A stretch of 64,000 bases of DNA from HGM12998 sp900756495. Lineage in GTDB: Bacteria; Bacillota; Clostridia; Oscillospirales; Oscillospiraceae. The position numbers and the translations under genes were made by a program. Every line of letters begins with the position of its first letter. Positions within the stretch are counted from its first letter, which is position 1. Shown here piece after piece: positions 1 to 9,328 of this stretch. The stretch is taken from assembly GCA_958477305.1 (NCBI GenBank), contig CAUEFI010000011.1, positions 1-64,000 of the forward strand, read 5' to 3'. The notes under the pieces are model-generated. The model was not told where the DNA came from. It saw only the letters and a program-made list of their open reading frames with translations, and ran no database searches.

Positions 1-232
1 CGCCGCTCCCTGCGACCGGACTTCTAGATTACCATACCTCTTCTGCTTTGTCAAGAACTTTTTTCTGAATTTTCAAGTTTCTTACCTTGATTTTATTCAG
101 GTTTTTCTTGACAGCTCGTCCGCCTCACAGGCGCTCAATTAATATACCAGAGGAGGCGATAAAAGTCAACACCTTTTTTTGTTTTTTTCAAGCTTTTTTT
201 CTGACTTCCGGAGCACAACAAGATATGCTGAT
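1..232. other. AT-rich intergenic region at the left edge
   Basis: No convincing gene is visible. The stretch is much richer in A and T runs than its surroundings. Near its left end it carries a minus-strand promoter-like pair that would drive transcription out of the window. No tRNA or rRNA piece was recognised. Confidence 0.5.
26..54 (-). promoter_or_regulatory. Candidate sigma-A promoter firing out of the window
   Basis: Read on the minus strand there is TTGACA (49-54), a 17-base spacer and TAATCT (26-31), with an extended TG one base before the -10. An A-rich tract lies upstream, as in strong promoters. The transcribed gene would lie to the left, outside the window. Confidence 0.45.
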
Positions 233-1342
233 TCAGGCGGTCTTTTTACCACAAGATATGCCAATCCCTCTGATTGCGGCTACCCCCAGCAGGAGGAGTG
301 GGACCCCAAATCCCAGGATCAGATTGCCTGCAAAAACTACTGTCTCCATTGTCTCACGCAGAAAAAATGCATCGGGAAAAAAGAATAGTGCGCCCAAAAG
401 TCCCAGGATGGTCACTGGCAGTGCCGCAGTGCGTTCACTTTTTAGTTCAAAGAGGCTCCGTGATGCAGAAGAACAGGCATAGACGAGTATCCCCAGGAAA
501 ACCAAGTCGGTAAGAATCCAAAAAGATACCACCACAGATTCCACCCGCTCAAACGCCCCGCGTACTCCTATTCCCCTGGCCACCATAAAGAAGGGGGTTT
601 CCATGCGCTCTACCAGTCCGGGGCCAAAAGCGCCTAAACAGACGAGTTGAAGCGCTGTCACTGCAAGGCAGAACGCTGTAGTCCACCGTATGGCCCTGCG
701 GCGGTCGCCGGGCCGGCGAACCACAGCTCCGGCAAGAAAGACTCCGTAGATTCCGTATCCAAGCAGGGCCAGGGCAGGCAGCGCCGAACGTCCAGCCGTC
801 GGCAGATCCTCTACCCACAGAGGCAAAAAGTTTGCCGCTTCCATCTGGGGCAGTGAGAGAAGCAGGGTCAGCGCCAGCACGGCGGCAATCGCCAAATAGA
901 AGATCTCCCCCGCCCGTGCAAATGCAGGCAGCTTTTTGTAGGTGAGCCACAGTACCACGGCCAACAAAACAATCAGGAAGAGCGTCAGGGGGCCATTCCG
1001 GTAGCCGGTGGACAAAAACCGCAGCCCGCAAAGCCTGGTATTTGCAGCCAGGAGGAAAATTCCCCACAGCAGGTAAATTGCCGTCAGCAGTTTGCCAAGC
1101 GGCTTGCCAAACACTCTGATACATGCCCCCGCCAGCCCGGTTCCCTCGGGCAGGCGGCGAAAAAGTGCAAACAACACCCAGCACAGTCCCAGGCCTGCCG
1201 GCAAGGCCAGCAGCGTGGACAGCCACCCGGCCCGGCCCGCCACCGCCGCTGTTTCCGCAGGCATCACCCGTACCGCCGGAGACAGCAAAGCGGTAAACAA
1301 GAGCACCAATAACTGACGCATCGAAATATTTTCATTGGGCAT
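233..1342 (-). CDS. GerAB-family spore germination permease
   Basis: A 369-residue, very hydrophobic protein with about ten membrane segments, the size and profile of GerAB/GerKB/YndE endospore germination permeases of the amino acid-polyamine superfamily. In such receptors the B subunit sits in the inner spore membrane and contributes to germinant binding. It is the third gene of a minus-strand operon, 74 bases after the GerC-like gene. The ATG at 1342 has an AGAGGTGG-type ribosome site nearby; an in-frame ATG seven codons on is a weaker alternative. Family assignment is firm; the germinant cannot be read from the sequence. Confidence 0.88.
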   Translation of the reverse strand: MPNENISMRQLLVLLFTALLSPAVRVMPAETAAVAGRAGWLSTLLALPAGLGLCWVLFALFRRLPEGTGLAGACIRVFGKPLGKLLTAIYLLWGIFLLAANTRLCGLRFLSTGYRNGPLTLFLIVLLAVVLWLTYKKLPAFARAGEIFYLAIAAVLALTLLLSLPQMEAANFLPLWVEDLPTAGRSALPALALLGYGIYGVFLAGAVVRRPGDRRRAIRWTTAFCLAVTALQLVCLGAFGPGLVERMETPFFMVARGIGVRGAFERVESVVVSFWILTDLVFLGILVYACSSASRSLFELKSERTAALPVTILGLLGALFFFPDAFFLRETMETVVFAGNLILGFGVPLLLLGVAAIRGIGISCGKKTA

Positions 1343-1416
1343 AGCTTCACCACCTCTTTACTTTGCTTCATTCTTTCAGGTGCGGGCGGCTCAGACACCC
1401 CCTGCTTTCACAGCGC

Positions 1417-2505
1417 TCAGTCCTTTACATCATATCCCCGCAGGATCGTCCCTACCACTGACGTCTCTATTTCCAAATCAGTCAGCCTCCACTGTTCATC
1501 AATCTCAGTCTTGTACCAGGGGGCGGCCAGGCAGGCGGCTTGGCGCAGCTCCATAAAGTCGGCATCTAATGCAGCGGATAGCTCCAACGCTGTCTGAATG
1601 CGTATTCTTTCTCGTTCTTCCAGCGCACGCTCCAGCTCTTCTATCATGTCCCGGTTCTGGAGCCGGATTCCGGAAGGGGCCTCTGCCAAGTTGGCATCCA
1701 CGCTGCAAGTAATTGTAAGCCTTGTAAGCCGCTCCCCCTCAAAGACGGGCCGAATGGTCGTTCTGGCTCCCACCACTCTGAGTGCAGCACCTTCCAGTTC
1801 CAACACATCTGCGTCCACCCGGTCTGAGAGCAAGTTGACCCCCCAAGCCGCCTCTCCTTCCGCCCAGCCAACCAGGACGCCATCCTTTATAATACCATAG
1901 CCTGCCGCCTCCAGCTCGCCCTCCTCGCCGGATTCCAGCGCAGGAACAAAGGCTGCACCGCTGCGCTCCAGCGCTATCAGCACATCCCCTACCGTTCGGG
2001 GCATGGAGTAGGACAACAGCCCTGCATCCTCCTCCATGGCCTCCAGGCGGTCGGTAGCTGAGCCTCCCGCCTCTGCCGCAGCCTGAATCAGCGGTCCAGC
2101 CTCTGCCCCCCTAATTAGATAAACCTCCGTGTCTAACCGCATCTCAATGTCTCTCAGGACATATTCCAGCGCATTTCCTACCCCGCGGGCCGCCAGCTGT
2201 TCACCTAAGAGCAGCTGCCCCACATGCCCATAATAAATATAAGAGGATCCCTGACTCTGCATGTCCAGGCAGGCCCCACTGATGGTCCCTGCGGTACCGG
2301 AAAGAACCACGGGCTCCTCCCCTCCGGCTTGCTCTCCGGTAGAGACGGTTACCACTACTCCATTCCCGCCGGCGGCATCCACCCCCAGTGTCCGCATGAG
2401 AGCCATGTCCTCCAGCTCACGTGCATAGGGCAGAAAGCCAGGGGCTTCACACCCTCCCAAAGGGAAGAGCAATATCCCCAACAAAAGTACTGTCCACCGT
2501 CTCAT
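1417..2505 (-). CDS. GerAC-family spore germination lipoprotein
   Basis: 362 residues with a lipoprotein signal: basic start, hydrophobic core and lipobox LGGC with Cys19. The rest fits the Ger(x)C family, the lipid-anchored C subunit of germinant receptors. Its ATG overlaps the stop of the GerA-like gene as ATGA, so the two are translationally coupled; AGGAG lies nine bases before the start. The A-C-B order resembles gerK rather than gerA of Bacillus subtilis. Confidence 0.88.
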   Translation of the reverse strand: MRRWTVLLLGILLFPLGGCEAPGFLPYARELEDMALMRTLGVDAAGGNGVVVTVSTGEQAGGEEPVVLSGTAGTISGACLDMQSQGSSYIYYGHVGQLLLGEQLAARGVGNALEYVLRDIEMRLDTEVYLIRGAEAGPLIQAAAEAGGSATDRLEAMEEDAGLLSYSMPRTVGDVLIALERSGAAFVPALESGEEGELEAAGYGIIKDGVLVGWAEGEAAWGVNLLSDRVDADVLELEGAALRVVGARTTIRPVFEGERLTRLTITCSVDANLAEAPSGIRLQNRDMIEELERALEERERIRIQTALELSAALDADFMELRQAACLAAPWYKTEIDEQWRLTDLEIETSVVGTILRGYDVKD

Positions 2506-4022
2506 TTCTGGTTTCTCCTATTAGGAGTGTGGAGGTAGCCCGGCCGAAGTTTTGCCCTTTTCAGGGGGAGGCGCACCACCGTATCCCCTTCTACCTGTTC
2601 CCCTTCATTTGCAGCAAACGGTGTGAGGTATGAGACTCCAAAACTTTCGATACCGGCCAGATGCCCCACCAGCAGCGCAGCTCCAATGACTACCCCAAAG
2701 AGGCCAGCGACACTTCCCAGCACAGCCAGTACAAAGCGCCAGATTCGCAGAGCCCCCGCGAGCTCCTGAGAGGGCATGGTGTATCCTGCGATGCCCGCAA
2801 TAGCTACCACAATGAGAACGGCCGGCGAGACAATTTTGGCCTCCACCGCCGCAGTGCCTACGACCAGGCCTCCAATGATGGATACTGTCTGACCGATTGC
2901 CTGCGGCAGCCTCAGTCCCGCCTCCTGGAGAATTTCAAATGCCACCAAGAGGATCAGCACTTCAAACACAGTGACAAAGGGAACGTCCTGTTTGGCAGCA
3001 ATGATAGATAAGGCCAGCCGGGTGGGAATCATCTCTTGATGAAAGGTAACTACCGCTACATACAACCCTGGCACAAACAGAGTGACAATCATACAGAAAT
3101 AGCGCAGCACCGTGAGGACGCTGGCAAGCATCCAATTGTTGGACTTGTCCTGTGCTGCCCGAAGAAAATTCCCAATGGTCCCGGGCACCAGATACCCCAA
3201 CGGAAGTCCGTCTATAAGGATGCCCGCCCGCCCCTCGGCTAAACCAGCGCAAAATCGGTCGGGTCGCTCGGTATATTGTACCAGCGGAAATGCGGTGCCA
3301 GTCTTATCAACCAAGTACTCCTCAATGTTGCCGGTCGCCAGAGCTGCGTCAATATCTATTTTCTCCAAGCGGGCCTTCACCTGCTCCACGATATCCGGAT
3401 CTGTAATTCCCTCCAGAGAAATGACATCCACGCTGGTGAGGGACTGCCGCCCAACGATCTGTTCTGCAATTCGCAATTCAGGAGCCTTCAAATGCCTCCT
3501 GACTAAGCTGGTGTTCGTGCGGAGGGATTCCACAAAGGAGTCCCTCGACCCCTTCAGGACCGTCTCATTCTCCGGATCCGATACAGAACGTTTCTCCTCT
3601 GTACCCACATTAAAGGAGAGCACGGATCCCTTTCCAGGAAAAAAGAGAAGGCAGTTGCCCGCAATGAGATCGGCTACCGCTTCGTCGGCAGTTGTCCGCT
3701 CCTCAACACCCAAGTTATAGAGCGCTCCCGCCTTCATTCTCGACATGACCGCCCCCATGTCCGGACATTGAGCCAGTCCCTCGTCCTGAGCCATGGGCCG
3801 GAGCACATAATCGCTCACCCGCTCCATCTTGACCATGCCGCTGACATAACAGAGTGTCAGCGTCTTCTGCGCATCTCCCGCCAGTTCCACCGGCCGCTTG
3901 GAGAAATCTACGCTTCCTCCAAAAGCCTGTTCCAGTCCCTCCACCGTTAAAGGCAGGTCTATTCGGGGTTCCTGCCGGGGATGGGACGGGACCTCCGCCT
4001 TTTTGCGTCCAAAAAAGCCCAC
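2502..4022 (-). CDS. GerAA-family spore germination protein
   Basis: About 506 residues with the GerA architecture: a soluble N-terminal half, then about five membrane segments in the C-terminal 200 residues. The conserved family stretch KGSRDSFVESLRTN lies near residue 160 and a PGLYVAVVTFH segment in the membrane part. GerA proteins form the germinant receptor with the B and C subunits encoded next door. The start is uncertain: GTG at 4022 has an AGGCGG site, while a TTG at 4046 with AAGGGA would add eight residues. First gene of the germination operon. Confidence 0.9.
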   Translation of the reverse strand: MGFFGRKKAEVPSHPRQEPRIDLPLTVEGLEQAFGGSVDFSKRPVELAGDAQKTLTLCYVSGMVKMERVSDYVLRPMAQDEGLAQCPDMGAVMSRMKAGALYNLGVEERTTADEAVADLIAGNCLLFFPGKGSVLSFNVGTEEKRSVSDPENETVLKGSRDSFVESLRTNTSLVRRHLKAPELRIAEQIVGRQSLTSVDVISLEGITDPDIVEQVKARLEKIDIDAALATGNIEEYLVDKTGTAFPLVQYTERPDRFCAGLAEGRAGILIDGLPLGYLVPGTIGNFLRAAQDKSNNWMLASVLTVLRYFCMIVTLFVPGLYVAVVTFHQEMIPTRLALSIIAAKQDVPFVTVFEVLILLVAFEILQEAGLRLPQAIGQTVSIIGGLVVGTAAVEAKIVSPAVLIVVAIAGIAGYTMPSQELAGALRIWRFVLAVLGSVAGLFGVVIGAALLVGHLAGIESFGVSYLTPFAANEGEQVEGDTVVRLPLKRAKLRPGYLHTPNRRNQK

Positions 4023-4114
4023 CGTATACCGCCTCTCTTTCCGCAAACATATCCCTTGCAGTATGTCCCGGCATTTGGACCGTTATACGCCGCGCCCCCA
4101 ACCCAAAACCCCTG

Positions 4115-4143
4115 TTGCCATTCCGGTAAAAAGTGGTTATAAT
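4115..4143 (+). promoter_or_regulatory. Sigma-A promoter of the F420-0 ligase-like gene
   Basis: TTGCCA (4115-4120), a 17-base spacer and a perfect TATAAT (4138-4143), followed about 145 bases later by the start codon of the next plus-strand gene. It lies back to back with the start of the germination operon. Confidence 0.65.
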
Positions 4144-4288
4144 ATCTGCGGACAACCATATCTCTGTATGGTTGCACGCTTCTATGTGAGATATGTGCAT
4201 GCAGTGCAGATCTGCGCGTCAAACTTGTCCAGCCGGCACCAGAAAACACAATATACAGTTAATGAATGAAAGTAGAGGGGCAGAACCC

Positions 4289-4996
4289 ATGGAATTTCAA
4301 GCAAACGAGGGGAAACGCATCACCATAGAGGCCGGCGGAAAAGTCTACGCCCGCCACGCCATCCAGACCCACTTTGTCCAAGTGGGCGAGAGCTACATCG
4401 ACCTTATGAACAAGTATGTGGTTCCCATCTATCAGGAGGGAGACATTCTCTCCATGAGCGAGAAGGTCATCGCTATCTGCCAGAGGCGTGTGGTGACAGA
4501 GGAACAGGTGAAGCCAGGTTTCTGGGCTAAGGTTCTCTCCCGGTGCGTCCACCAGACGGCGGCAGGCCCCGGTATGGGCCTGCCCGTCAAGATGCAGTTT
4601 GCCATTAATGTCTGCGGACTGCGCCGGGTACTGTGGGCAGCCATCTGCGCCGCCTTTGACAAGCTTCGCGGCGTGCGCGGCACCTTTTATAGGATGCTGG
4701 GGCAGGAGGTCTCGGGTCTGGACGGCTTTTACGGCCATGAGATTCCGGAGTACGAGCATATGGGTGTCCGCATTCCGGAAAATCCTGGGCAGGTCTGTGA
4801 CGAAATCTTTGAAAAAACCGGCGTTGTATCCATGATTGTAGACGCCAATGATCTAAATGTGGAGATGCTGGGCCACTGTTCTAAGCTTACCCTGAGTGAA
4901 AACGAGCTACTGGCCCTGATTCAGGACAATCCCGCTGGACAAGATCGCCAGCTTACCCCTTTTATTCTCATTCGACAGGTGCCGGCTGAAGGCTGA
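4289..4996 (+). CDS. Coenzyme F420-0:L-glutamate ligase-like (CofE family) protein
   Basis: 235 residues resembling the CofE/F420-0 ligase fold: an N-terminal YVVPIYQEGDILSMSEKVI segment (the family's long-range-responsibility and metal/GTP-binding region) and a C-terminal VDANDLN stretch. True CofE adds glutamates to coenzyme F420, but Clostridia of this type are not known to make F420, so the substrate here is unclear and may be another gamma-glutamylation or amide-forming reaction. Upstream in-frame ATGs exist (4193, 4262), but AGAGGGG ending eight bases before 4289 favours this start. It has its own promoter and stands alone ahead of the phosphate acyltransferase. Confidence 0.72.
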   Translation: MEFQANEGKRITIEAGGKVYARHAIQTHFVQVGESYIDLMNKYVVPIYQEGDILSMSEKVIAICQRRVVTEEQVKPGFWAKVLSRCVHQTAAGPGMGLPVKMQFAINVCGLRRVLWAAICAAFDKLRGVRGTFYRMLGQEVSGLDGFYGHEIPEYEHMGVRIPENPGQVCDEIFEKTGVVSMIVDANDLNVEMLGHCSKLTLSENELLALIQDNPAGQDRQLTPFILIRQVPAEG

Positions 4997-5014
4997 ACCC
5001 ACTGCAAAAGCCCC

Positions 5015-5043
5015 TTGTCAACGCTATTAAAATCAGGTATAAT
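5015..5043 (+). promoter_or_regulatory. Sigma-A promoter of the phosphate acyltransferase gene
   Basis: TTGTCA (5015-5020), a 17-base spacer and TATAAT (5038-5043). The start codon at 5109 follows 65 bases after the -10. Confidence 0.7.
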
Positions 5044-5108
5044 AGCAATAAATTCGCGGCTTGCCCCGGTGCGCCCGAAAAACCTGAATAAGAGAAGAGG
5101 CAGTACTT

Positions 5109-6041
5109 ATGGAGCTGAAGAATTTTGACAATATTATCAGCCGTATTCCCAAGCTGGACCGTCCCATGCGGGTTATCCTGGCGGGTTCCGACGGCGAGAA
5201 TATGCTCCAGGGCCTGTTCCAGGCCCAGAAAGAGGGTTTTGTTCAGCCTGTATTGGTAGGCGACCGGGCCCGCACCATGGTACAGCTGGAGAAGCTGGGC
5301 CTGGAGCATGAGCCTTACACCATGGTAGATACACCTCCCGGCCACAATGTAACGCAGGCCGCCATTGATATTATCAACAGCGGCGACGGTGAAATTCTGA
5401 TGCGCGGCAATCTGCCCACCAGAGATTTTCTGATGCCGTGCCTGGACAGGAAAAATGGCCTGCGCACCGAGCGTCTCATGAGCCATGTCTCTCTGGCCTC
5501 TATCCCCGAATATCCCAAGCTGCTGGCTCTGTCCGATATGACGGTTATTGTCAGCCCAAATCTGACCCAGAAGAAGGCCATTATCAAAAATACGGCCGAT
5601 GCTCTCAAGGCCTTCGGCTATGAAAACCCCAAGCTGGCCCTGATGGCGCTTGTGGAAAACGTAAACTTCCATATGCCGGACACCATTGAGGCCCAGCGCC
5701 TGGTAACCGAGCAGAAGCAGAAGCCCTTTGCAGATTGCGAGCTCTGGGGTCCCATTGCCTACGATCTGATTGTCAGCAAAGACGCCTGCCGGCTGAAGCA
5801 GTACGACTGTCCCTGGGCGGGCGGCGGCTTTGACGGAATCATTGCGCAAAATCTGATTGCCGCCAACACGCTGGTAAAGAGCTGGCTCATCCATGCCCAC
5901 GCCGTTACCTGCGGCGCCGTGGTGGGCGCTAAGGTTCCCATCGCCCTCACTTCCCGTTCCTCTGCCGCTGAGGAGACTTTCCTCTCCCTGGTCTTCTGCG
6001 CAGTCCTTCACGAGTGGAGAAAGCAGCAGCAGGGCGGCTAG
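5109..6041 (+). CDS. Phosphate acetyl/butyryltransferase family protein
   Basis: 310 residues of the phosphotransacetylase/phosphotransbutyrylase family, interconverting acyl-CoA plus phosphate and acyl phosphate plus CoA. Family features are GEILMRGNLPTRDFL near residue 95, a MSHV block, PKLALMALVENVN, and the C-terminal GAKVPIALTSRSSAAEETF. Length matches phosphate butyryltransferase. No butyrate or acetate kinase is adjacent, so acetyl versus butyryl preference cannot be decided; the Firmicutes context and the thiolase cluster later in the window favour short-chain acid metabolism. An AGAGAAGAGG ribosome site precedes the ATG. It ends at a strong terminator. Confidence 0.8.
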   Translation: MELKNFDNIISRIPKLDRPMRVILAGSDGENMLQGLFQAQKEGFVQPVLVGDRARTMVQLEKLGLEHEPYTMVDTPPGHNVTQAAIDIINSGDGEILMRGNLPTRDFLMPCLDRKNGLRTERLMSHVSLASIPEYPKLLALSDMTVIVSPNLTQKKAIIKNTADALKAFGYENPKLALMALVENVNFHMPDTIEAQRLVTEQKQKPFADCELWGPIAYDLIVSKDACRLKQYDCPWAGGGFDGIIAQNLIAANTLVKSWLIHAHAVTCGAVVGAKVPIALTSRSSAAEETFLSLVFCAVLHEWRKQQQGG

Positions 6042-6070
6042 CTGCAGGCACTCATAAAAGATATCATTAA

Positions 6071-6110
6071 AGGACTCCCCGGCGCAGATGTGCGCCGGGG
6101 AGTCCTTTTG
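6071..6110 (+). terminator. Rho-independent terminator after the phosphate acyltransferase
   Basis: A perfect 16-bp stem (6071-6086 with 6091-6106), four-base loop GATG and trailing T residues. It separates the gene from the convergent TRAP operon. Confidence 0.9.
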
Positions 6111-6128
6111 CTTTGCTAACCTATTAAA

Positions 6129-6665
6129 TTATAAATATACCTTATCAATGCTGCCCTGAGCCTCTTTGTTTCCAAATAGCGCCATCAGGCTCCGGACAAT
6201 ATCCGTGAACAGCGTTAAGGCAAAGAGAAACATCGCGGCAGACGACATATAGTAGACCGGTGCAAAAGGTATCTCCAGCACCTGAGTCAATTTATTTCCT
6301 GCCGCCGCCAACCCGCCTTGCGTCCAAAGTCCATAGGCCACGATAATACACATAACCGTGCACAGGGCAAAGCTCAGCGCAGACACAGCATACTTCACCC
6401 TTCGCGGGAACCGGGTAACTAAAAAGCCGACATGGATATGAGAGCGGTTGGTTTGCGTTAACGAGTAAGAGGCAAAGGAGATAAGGCACAGCAAAAACTG
6501 AGCAACCTCAAATGTCCCCTTGATCTGTCTGCCCAGCACAAAGCGTCCAAACACGTCTGCCGTGTACATAATAGCGAGCACCACTATAAGCGCGATGCCA
6601 ACCCACGCCAGGACATGGCTTATGAGTTTGACCCCCCGGAAAAATTTACTCATGGCCTTTTCCAT
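6129..6665 (-). CDS. TRAP transporter small permease (DctQ family)
   Basis: About 174-178 residues with four membrane segments, typical of DctQ, the small membrane subunit of tripartite ATP-independent periplasmic transporters. The IHVGFLVTRFP stretch between helices two and three is family-like. The start is uncertain: ATG at 6665 or 6653; the frame stays open further upstream into dctP but that part is not DctQ-like. Last gene of the DctM-DctP-DctQ operon. Substrate is unknown, presumably an organic acid or amide linked to the nearby nitrilase-family enzyme. Confidence 0.85.
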   Translation of the reverse strand: MEKAMSKFFRGVKLISHVLAWVGIALIVVLAIMYTADVFGRFVLGRQIKGTFEVAQFLLCLISFASYSLTQTNRSHIHVGFLVTRFPRRVKYAVSALSFALCTVMCIIVAYGLWTQGGLAAAGNKLTQVLEIPFAPVYYMSSAAMFLFALTLFTDIVRSLMALFGNKEAQGSIDKVYL

Positions 6666-6696
6666 CCCTTCCAGTGCGTCAGAAACACCTCTTTTT

Positions 6697-7827
6697 TTAC
6701 TTGTACCAATCGTACTCTGCTCCGTAAATTTCGTAGCCCTCGGCCAAGTACTTCTCAATGGCGTCGCTGATAGGCGCGGTGGCCACACCGTCCGCCTCAC
6801 AGTCGGCGACCCAGACGTCGTGAACCTCTGTCTGGATAAGCTCCTCTACCTTGGACAGCAGCTCAGGCGAGAGTTCATAGATCTCAATGCCCCTCTCATC
6901 CATCAAGTCGACAAACTCCAAATATCCATCGTTGACATTTTGGGCAAAGGCAAGGGACAGGCTTTCAAATTCTCCGTCAAGCAGCTCCTGCAAATCGGCG
7001 GGCAGCGAGTTGTACTTGTCCATATTCATGGCCAGAAAGCCGATACAGGTGCTGAAATTATACTCGTTCATATATTTGATATGTTCGTAGGAGTTGGTTG
7101 ACTGGTAGAGCAGAGCATCGCCCAGGAATGTCTCACTTACATGCTTTGAGAAATTCTCATAGAGATCGGAAACCACAATTCCCATCGGGGCTGCCCCCAA
7201 GCCCTCGAGAATATCGATATTTGTCTTGCTGATGGCCATGACCGAGGCGCCATTGAAATCTTCAATGGTCTCAAACTTGGTGGTAGCGCTGCCGATGTTG
7301 CAGGGCGTCATAGCATGAATGGCAATCAGCTTGAGATTGTGGTTTTCATACTCGGACACAATGTCTGCATTTTCCTGTGCCAGTTTGATCAGGGCATAAG
7401 TGGCCTGCATGGTATTGGTGATTTCCTCACCGTAACAGGCGAATACATTGCAGTATTTAAACTTTGATCCATTTAATGGTACAGTGGTCCAGCACATGTC
7501 GGCCCCGCCCTGGCCGACGACATCCATGGAGTCGGCTGCAGAGGCAATGGTGCCGCCATAATAGAGTTCGATATGCAGACGTCCGCCGCTCTTCTCTTCC
7601 AAGTCCGCGGCCCAGGCATTGAGTGTGTCGGCCTTGGTCGTTGTCGAGGCGTCATGCGTTGTGAGCACCAGGCTGTATACCTCGTCTCCGCCTTCGGCAG
7701 AATGATCCGGTGCGCTGCTGTCAGGAGTCTTTGAGGGCTGCGAGGCCTGTCCGCCGCCGCAGGCACCCAGAGAAAGGAGCATGGCGGCTGTCAGGAGCAG
7801 GGAGATCATGCAAACACGCGTCTTCAT
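6697..7827 (-). CDS. TRAP transporter substrate-binding lipoprotein (DctP family)
   Basis: 376 residues starting with a lipoprotein signal (lipobox LGAC, then a Gly/Ser-rich linker), followed by a DctP-type solute-binding fold. The segment IEDFNGASVMAI corresponds to the family's region just before the substrate-contact site. It delivers ligand to the DctQ/DctM permease. Located between dctM and dctQ in one operon. The ligand carboxylate-contact arginine could not be assigned by eye, so the substrate class is open. Confidence 0.9.
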   Translation of the reverse strand: MKTRVCMISLLLTAAMLLSLGACGGGQASQPSKTPDSSAPDHSAEGGDEVYSLVLTTHDASTTTKADTLNAWAADLEEKSGGRLHIELYYGGTIASAADSMDVVGQGGADMCWTTVPLNGSKFKYCNVFACYGEEITNTMQATYALIKLAQENADIVSEYENHNLKLIAIHAMTPCNIGSATTKFETIEDFNGASVMAISKTNIDILEGLGAAPMGIVVSDLYENFSKHVSETFLGDALLYQSTNSYEHIKYMNEYNFSTCIGFLAMNMDKYNSLPADLQELLDGEFESLSLAFAQNVNDGYLEFVDLMDERGIEIYELSPELLSKVEELIQTEVHDVWVADCEADGVATAPISDAIEKYLAEGYEIYGAEYDWYK

Positions 7828-7868
7828 TCCGTATTCCTCTTTTCAAAAATAATTTAGATTGGATCTTA

Positions 7869-9170
7869 TCATGCATTGAGCAGGCTCGGAAGCCAGAGAG
7901 AGAGGTTGGGAATTAACACAACGAGAATAAAGGCAATTCCAAAGGCAGCAAGAAATGGTATAGCGCCCTTAAACACTTTCGAAAGTGGTATTCCGGTTAC
8001 GCCGCTGCACACATAGCAGCTCAGGCCGACCGGAGGCGTCACCGCTCCCATGTTCATAATCATGCAGACGATAACGCCAAACCAGACTAAATCAAAGCCA
8101 AAGACATTCACAATGGGGAGAAAAATGGGGATGCTCAGAAGGATCAGGGCCAGCGTATCCATAATGCATCCCAGCAGGCCATAGATGATGATAATAATGA
8201 AAATAACCATAAAGCCAGGGACTGCCAGAGACTGAATCCAGCCGGCTATGGTGCTGGGAAAGTTGGTAATTGTAATAAAGGCTCCGAAAATATTTGCTCC
8301 TACGATATTGAGCATGACCATACCAGTCGTAGTGATGGTATCCAGCAGGCAGGCTTTCATGCTCTCCCTGGTACAGCGGCGGCGAAAGAGCATCATCAGA
8401 AATGCGACCACGCACCCTAAGGCGGCAGACTCGGTAACAGAGGTCAGCCCGGAAAAAATACCGCCCAAGACAATGGCAAAGAGGAGCAGCATCCGCCAGA
8501 AGCCTGAGAGCGCCTTCAGCTTTTCCTTCCAACTGGTCGCTTCCCCGGCAGGACAGAGTTCCTTATTCATTTTGCTCCATATAAAGATAACGCCGCAGAA
8601 GCAGATGGCCATGATTATCCCCGGCACAACACCGGCGGCAAACAGGCTTCCAATAGAGACTTCCGCCATAACGCCGTAGAGGATAAACTGCGTGCTCGGG
8701 GGGATCAGGGTCCCCAGCGTACCGGCACAGGACATTGTGCCGCCTACCAGCTCGTCTTTATAGTGATACTCCTTCATAATAGGGCGGGCAACCCGGGACA
8801 TCGTGGCGGTTGTAGCCGCCAGGGAACCGCAGATGGCCCCGAAAAGAGCGCAGGAAAGGACACCTGCATAAGCCAGTCCGCCTTTCGTGCGTCCAAACCA
8901 GATACGCGTGGATCGGAACAGATCGTCGCTGATGCCGGAGTAAAAGACAAATTGCCCCATGAGAACAAACAGAGGAATTACCGTCATAGAGTAGGTCATG
9001 GAACTGGATACGGTATAAGTACGAAGCACCGACAGCGCGGCTCCCCAATCCCTTACGGCTACATATCCTAAGAATCCCACGACTATCATGCAGAATCCGA
9101 TATTTACGCCCAGGAAGATAAGCACCAGCATAATTGCGATACCCAAGAGGGCGATAGTCATAAGTGACAT
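7869..9170 (-). CDS. TRAP transporter large permease (DctM family)
   Basis: 433 residues with about twelve membrane segments and DctM signatures, including GTLGTLIPPSTQFILYG and VTPPVGLSCYV near the C-terminus. DctM drives sodium-coupled uptake of the ligand brought by DctP. The frame is open to 9278, but ATG at 9170 gives the usual length and follows GGAGGGG by twelve bases. First gene of the transporter operon, transcribed from the promoter at 9240-9269. Confidence 0.9.
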   Translation of the reverse strand: MSLMTIALLGIAIMLVLIFLGVNIGFCMIVVGFLGYVAVRDWGAALSVLRTYTVSSSMTYSMTVIPLFVLMGQFVFYSGISDDLFRSTRIWFGRTKGGLAYAGVLSCALFGAICGSLAATTATMSRVARPIMKEYHYKDELVGGTMSCAGTLGTLIPPSTQFILYGVMAEVSIGSLFAAGVVPGIIMAICFCGVIFIWSKMNKELCPAGEATSWKEKLKALSGFWRMLLLFAIVLGGIFSGLTSVTESAALGCVVAFLMMLFRRRCTRESMKACLLDTITTTGMVMLNIVGANIFGAFITITNFPSTIAGWIQSLAVPGFMVIFIIIIIYGLLGCIMDTLALILLSIPIFLPIVNVFGFDLVWFGVIVCMIMNMGAVTPPVGLSCYVCSGVTGIPLSKVFKGAIPFLAAFGIAFILVVLIPNLSLWLPSLLNA

Positions 9171-9239
9171 TGCTTGTTTCTTCCCCTCCATTTCATCCGT
9201 ATATAGCGAATAGCAAGAGCATCTGCGTGCCAATAATTT

Positions 9240-9269
9240 ATTATAAAGGGCGGGCAGATTTTCTGTCAA
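9240..9269 (-). promoter_or_regulatory. Sigma-A promoter of the TRAP operon
   Basis: On the minus strand: perfect TTGACA (9264-9269), an 18-base spacer and perfect TATAAT (9240-9245). The dctM start lies about 70 bases downstream. Confidence 0.8.
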
Positions 9270-9284
9270 TTGGGACAAATTACC

Positions 9285-9298
9285 TTAATTGGAATTAA
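9285..9298. promoter_or_regulatory. Inverted repeat upstream of the TRAP promoter, possible operator
   Basis: TTAATT-GG-AATTAA, a perfect six-base dyad about 15 bases upstream of the -35 element. The placement suits an activator site. It is also AT-rich enough to arise by chance. Confidence 0.35.
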
Positions 9299-9328
9299 AG
9301 CATTGCAGATCTGCCCCTCTTTTTCCAA

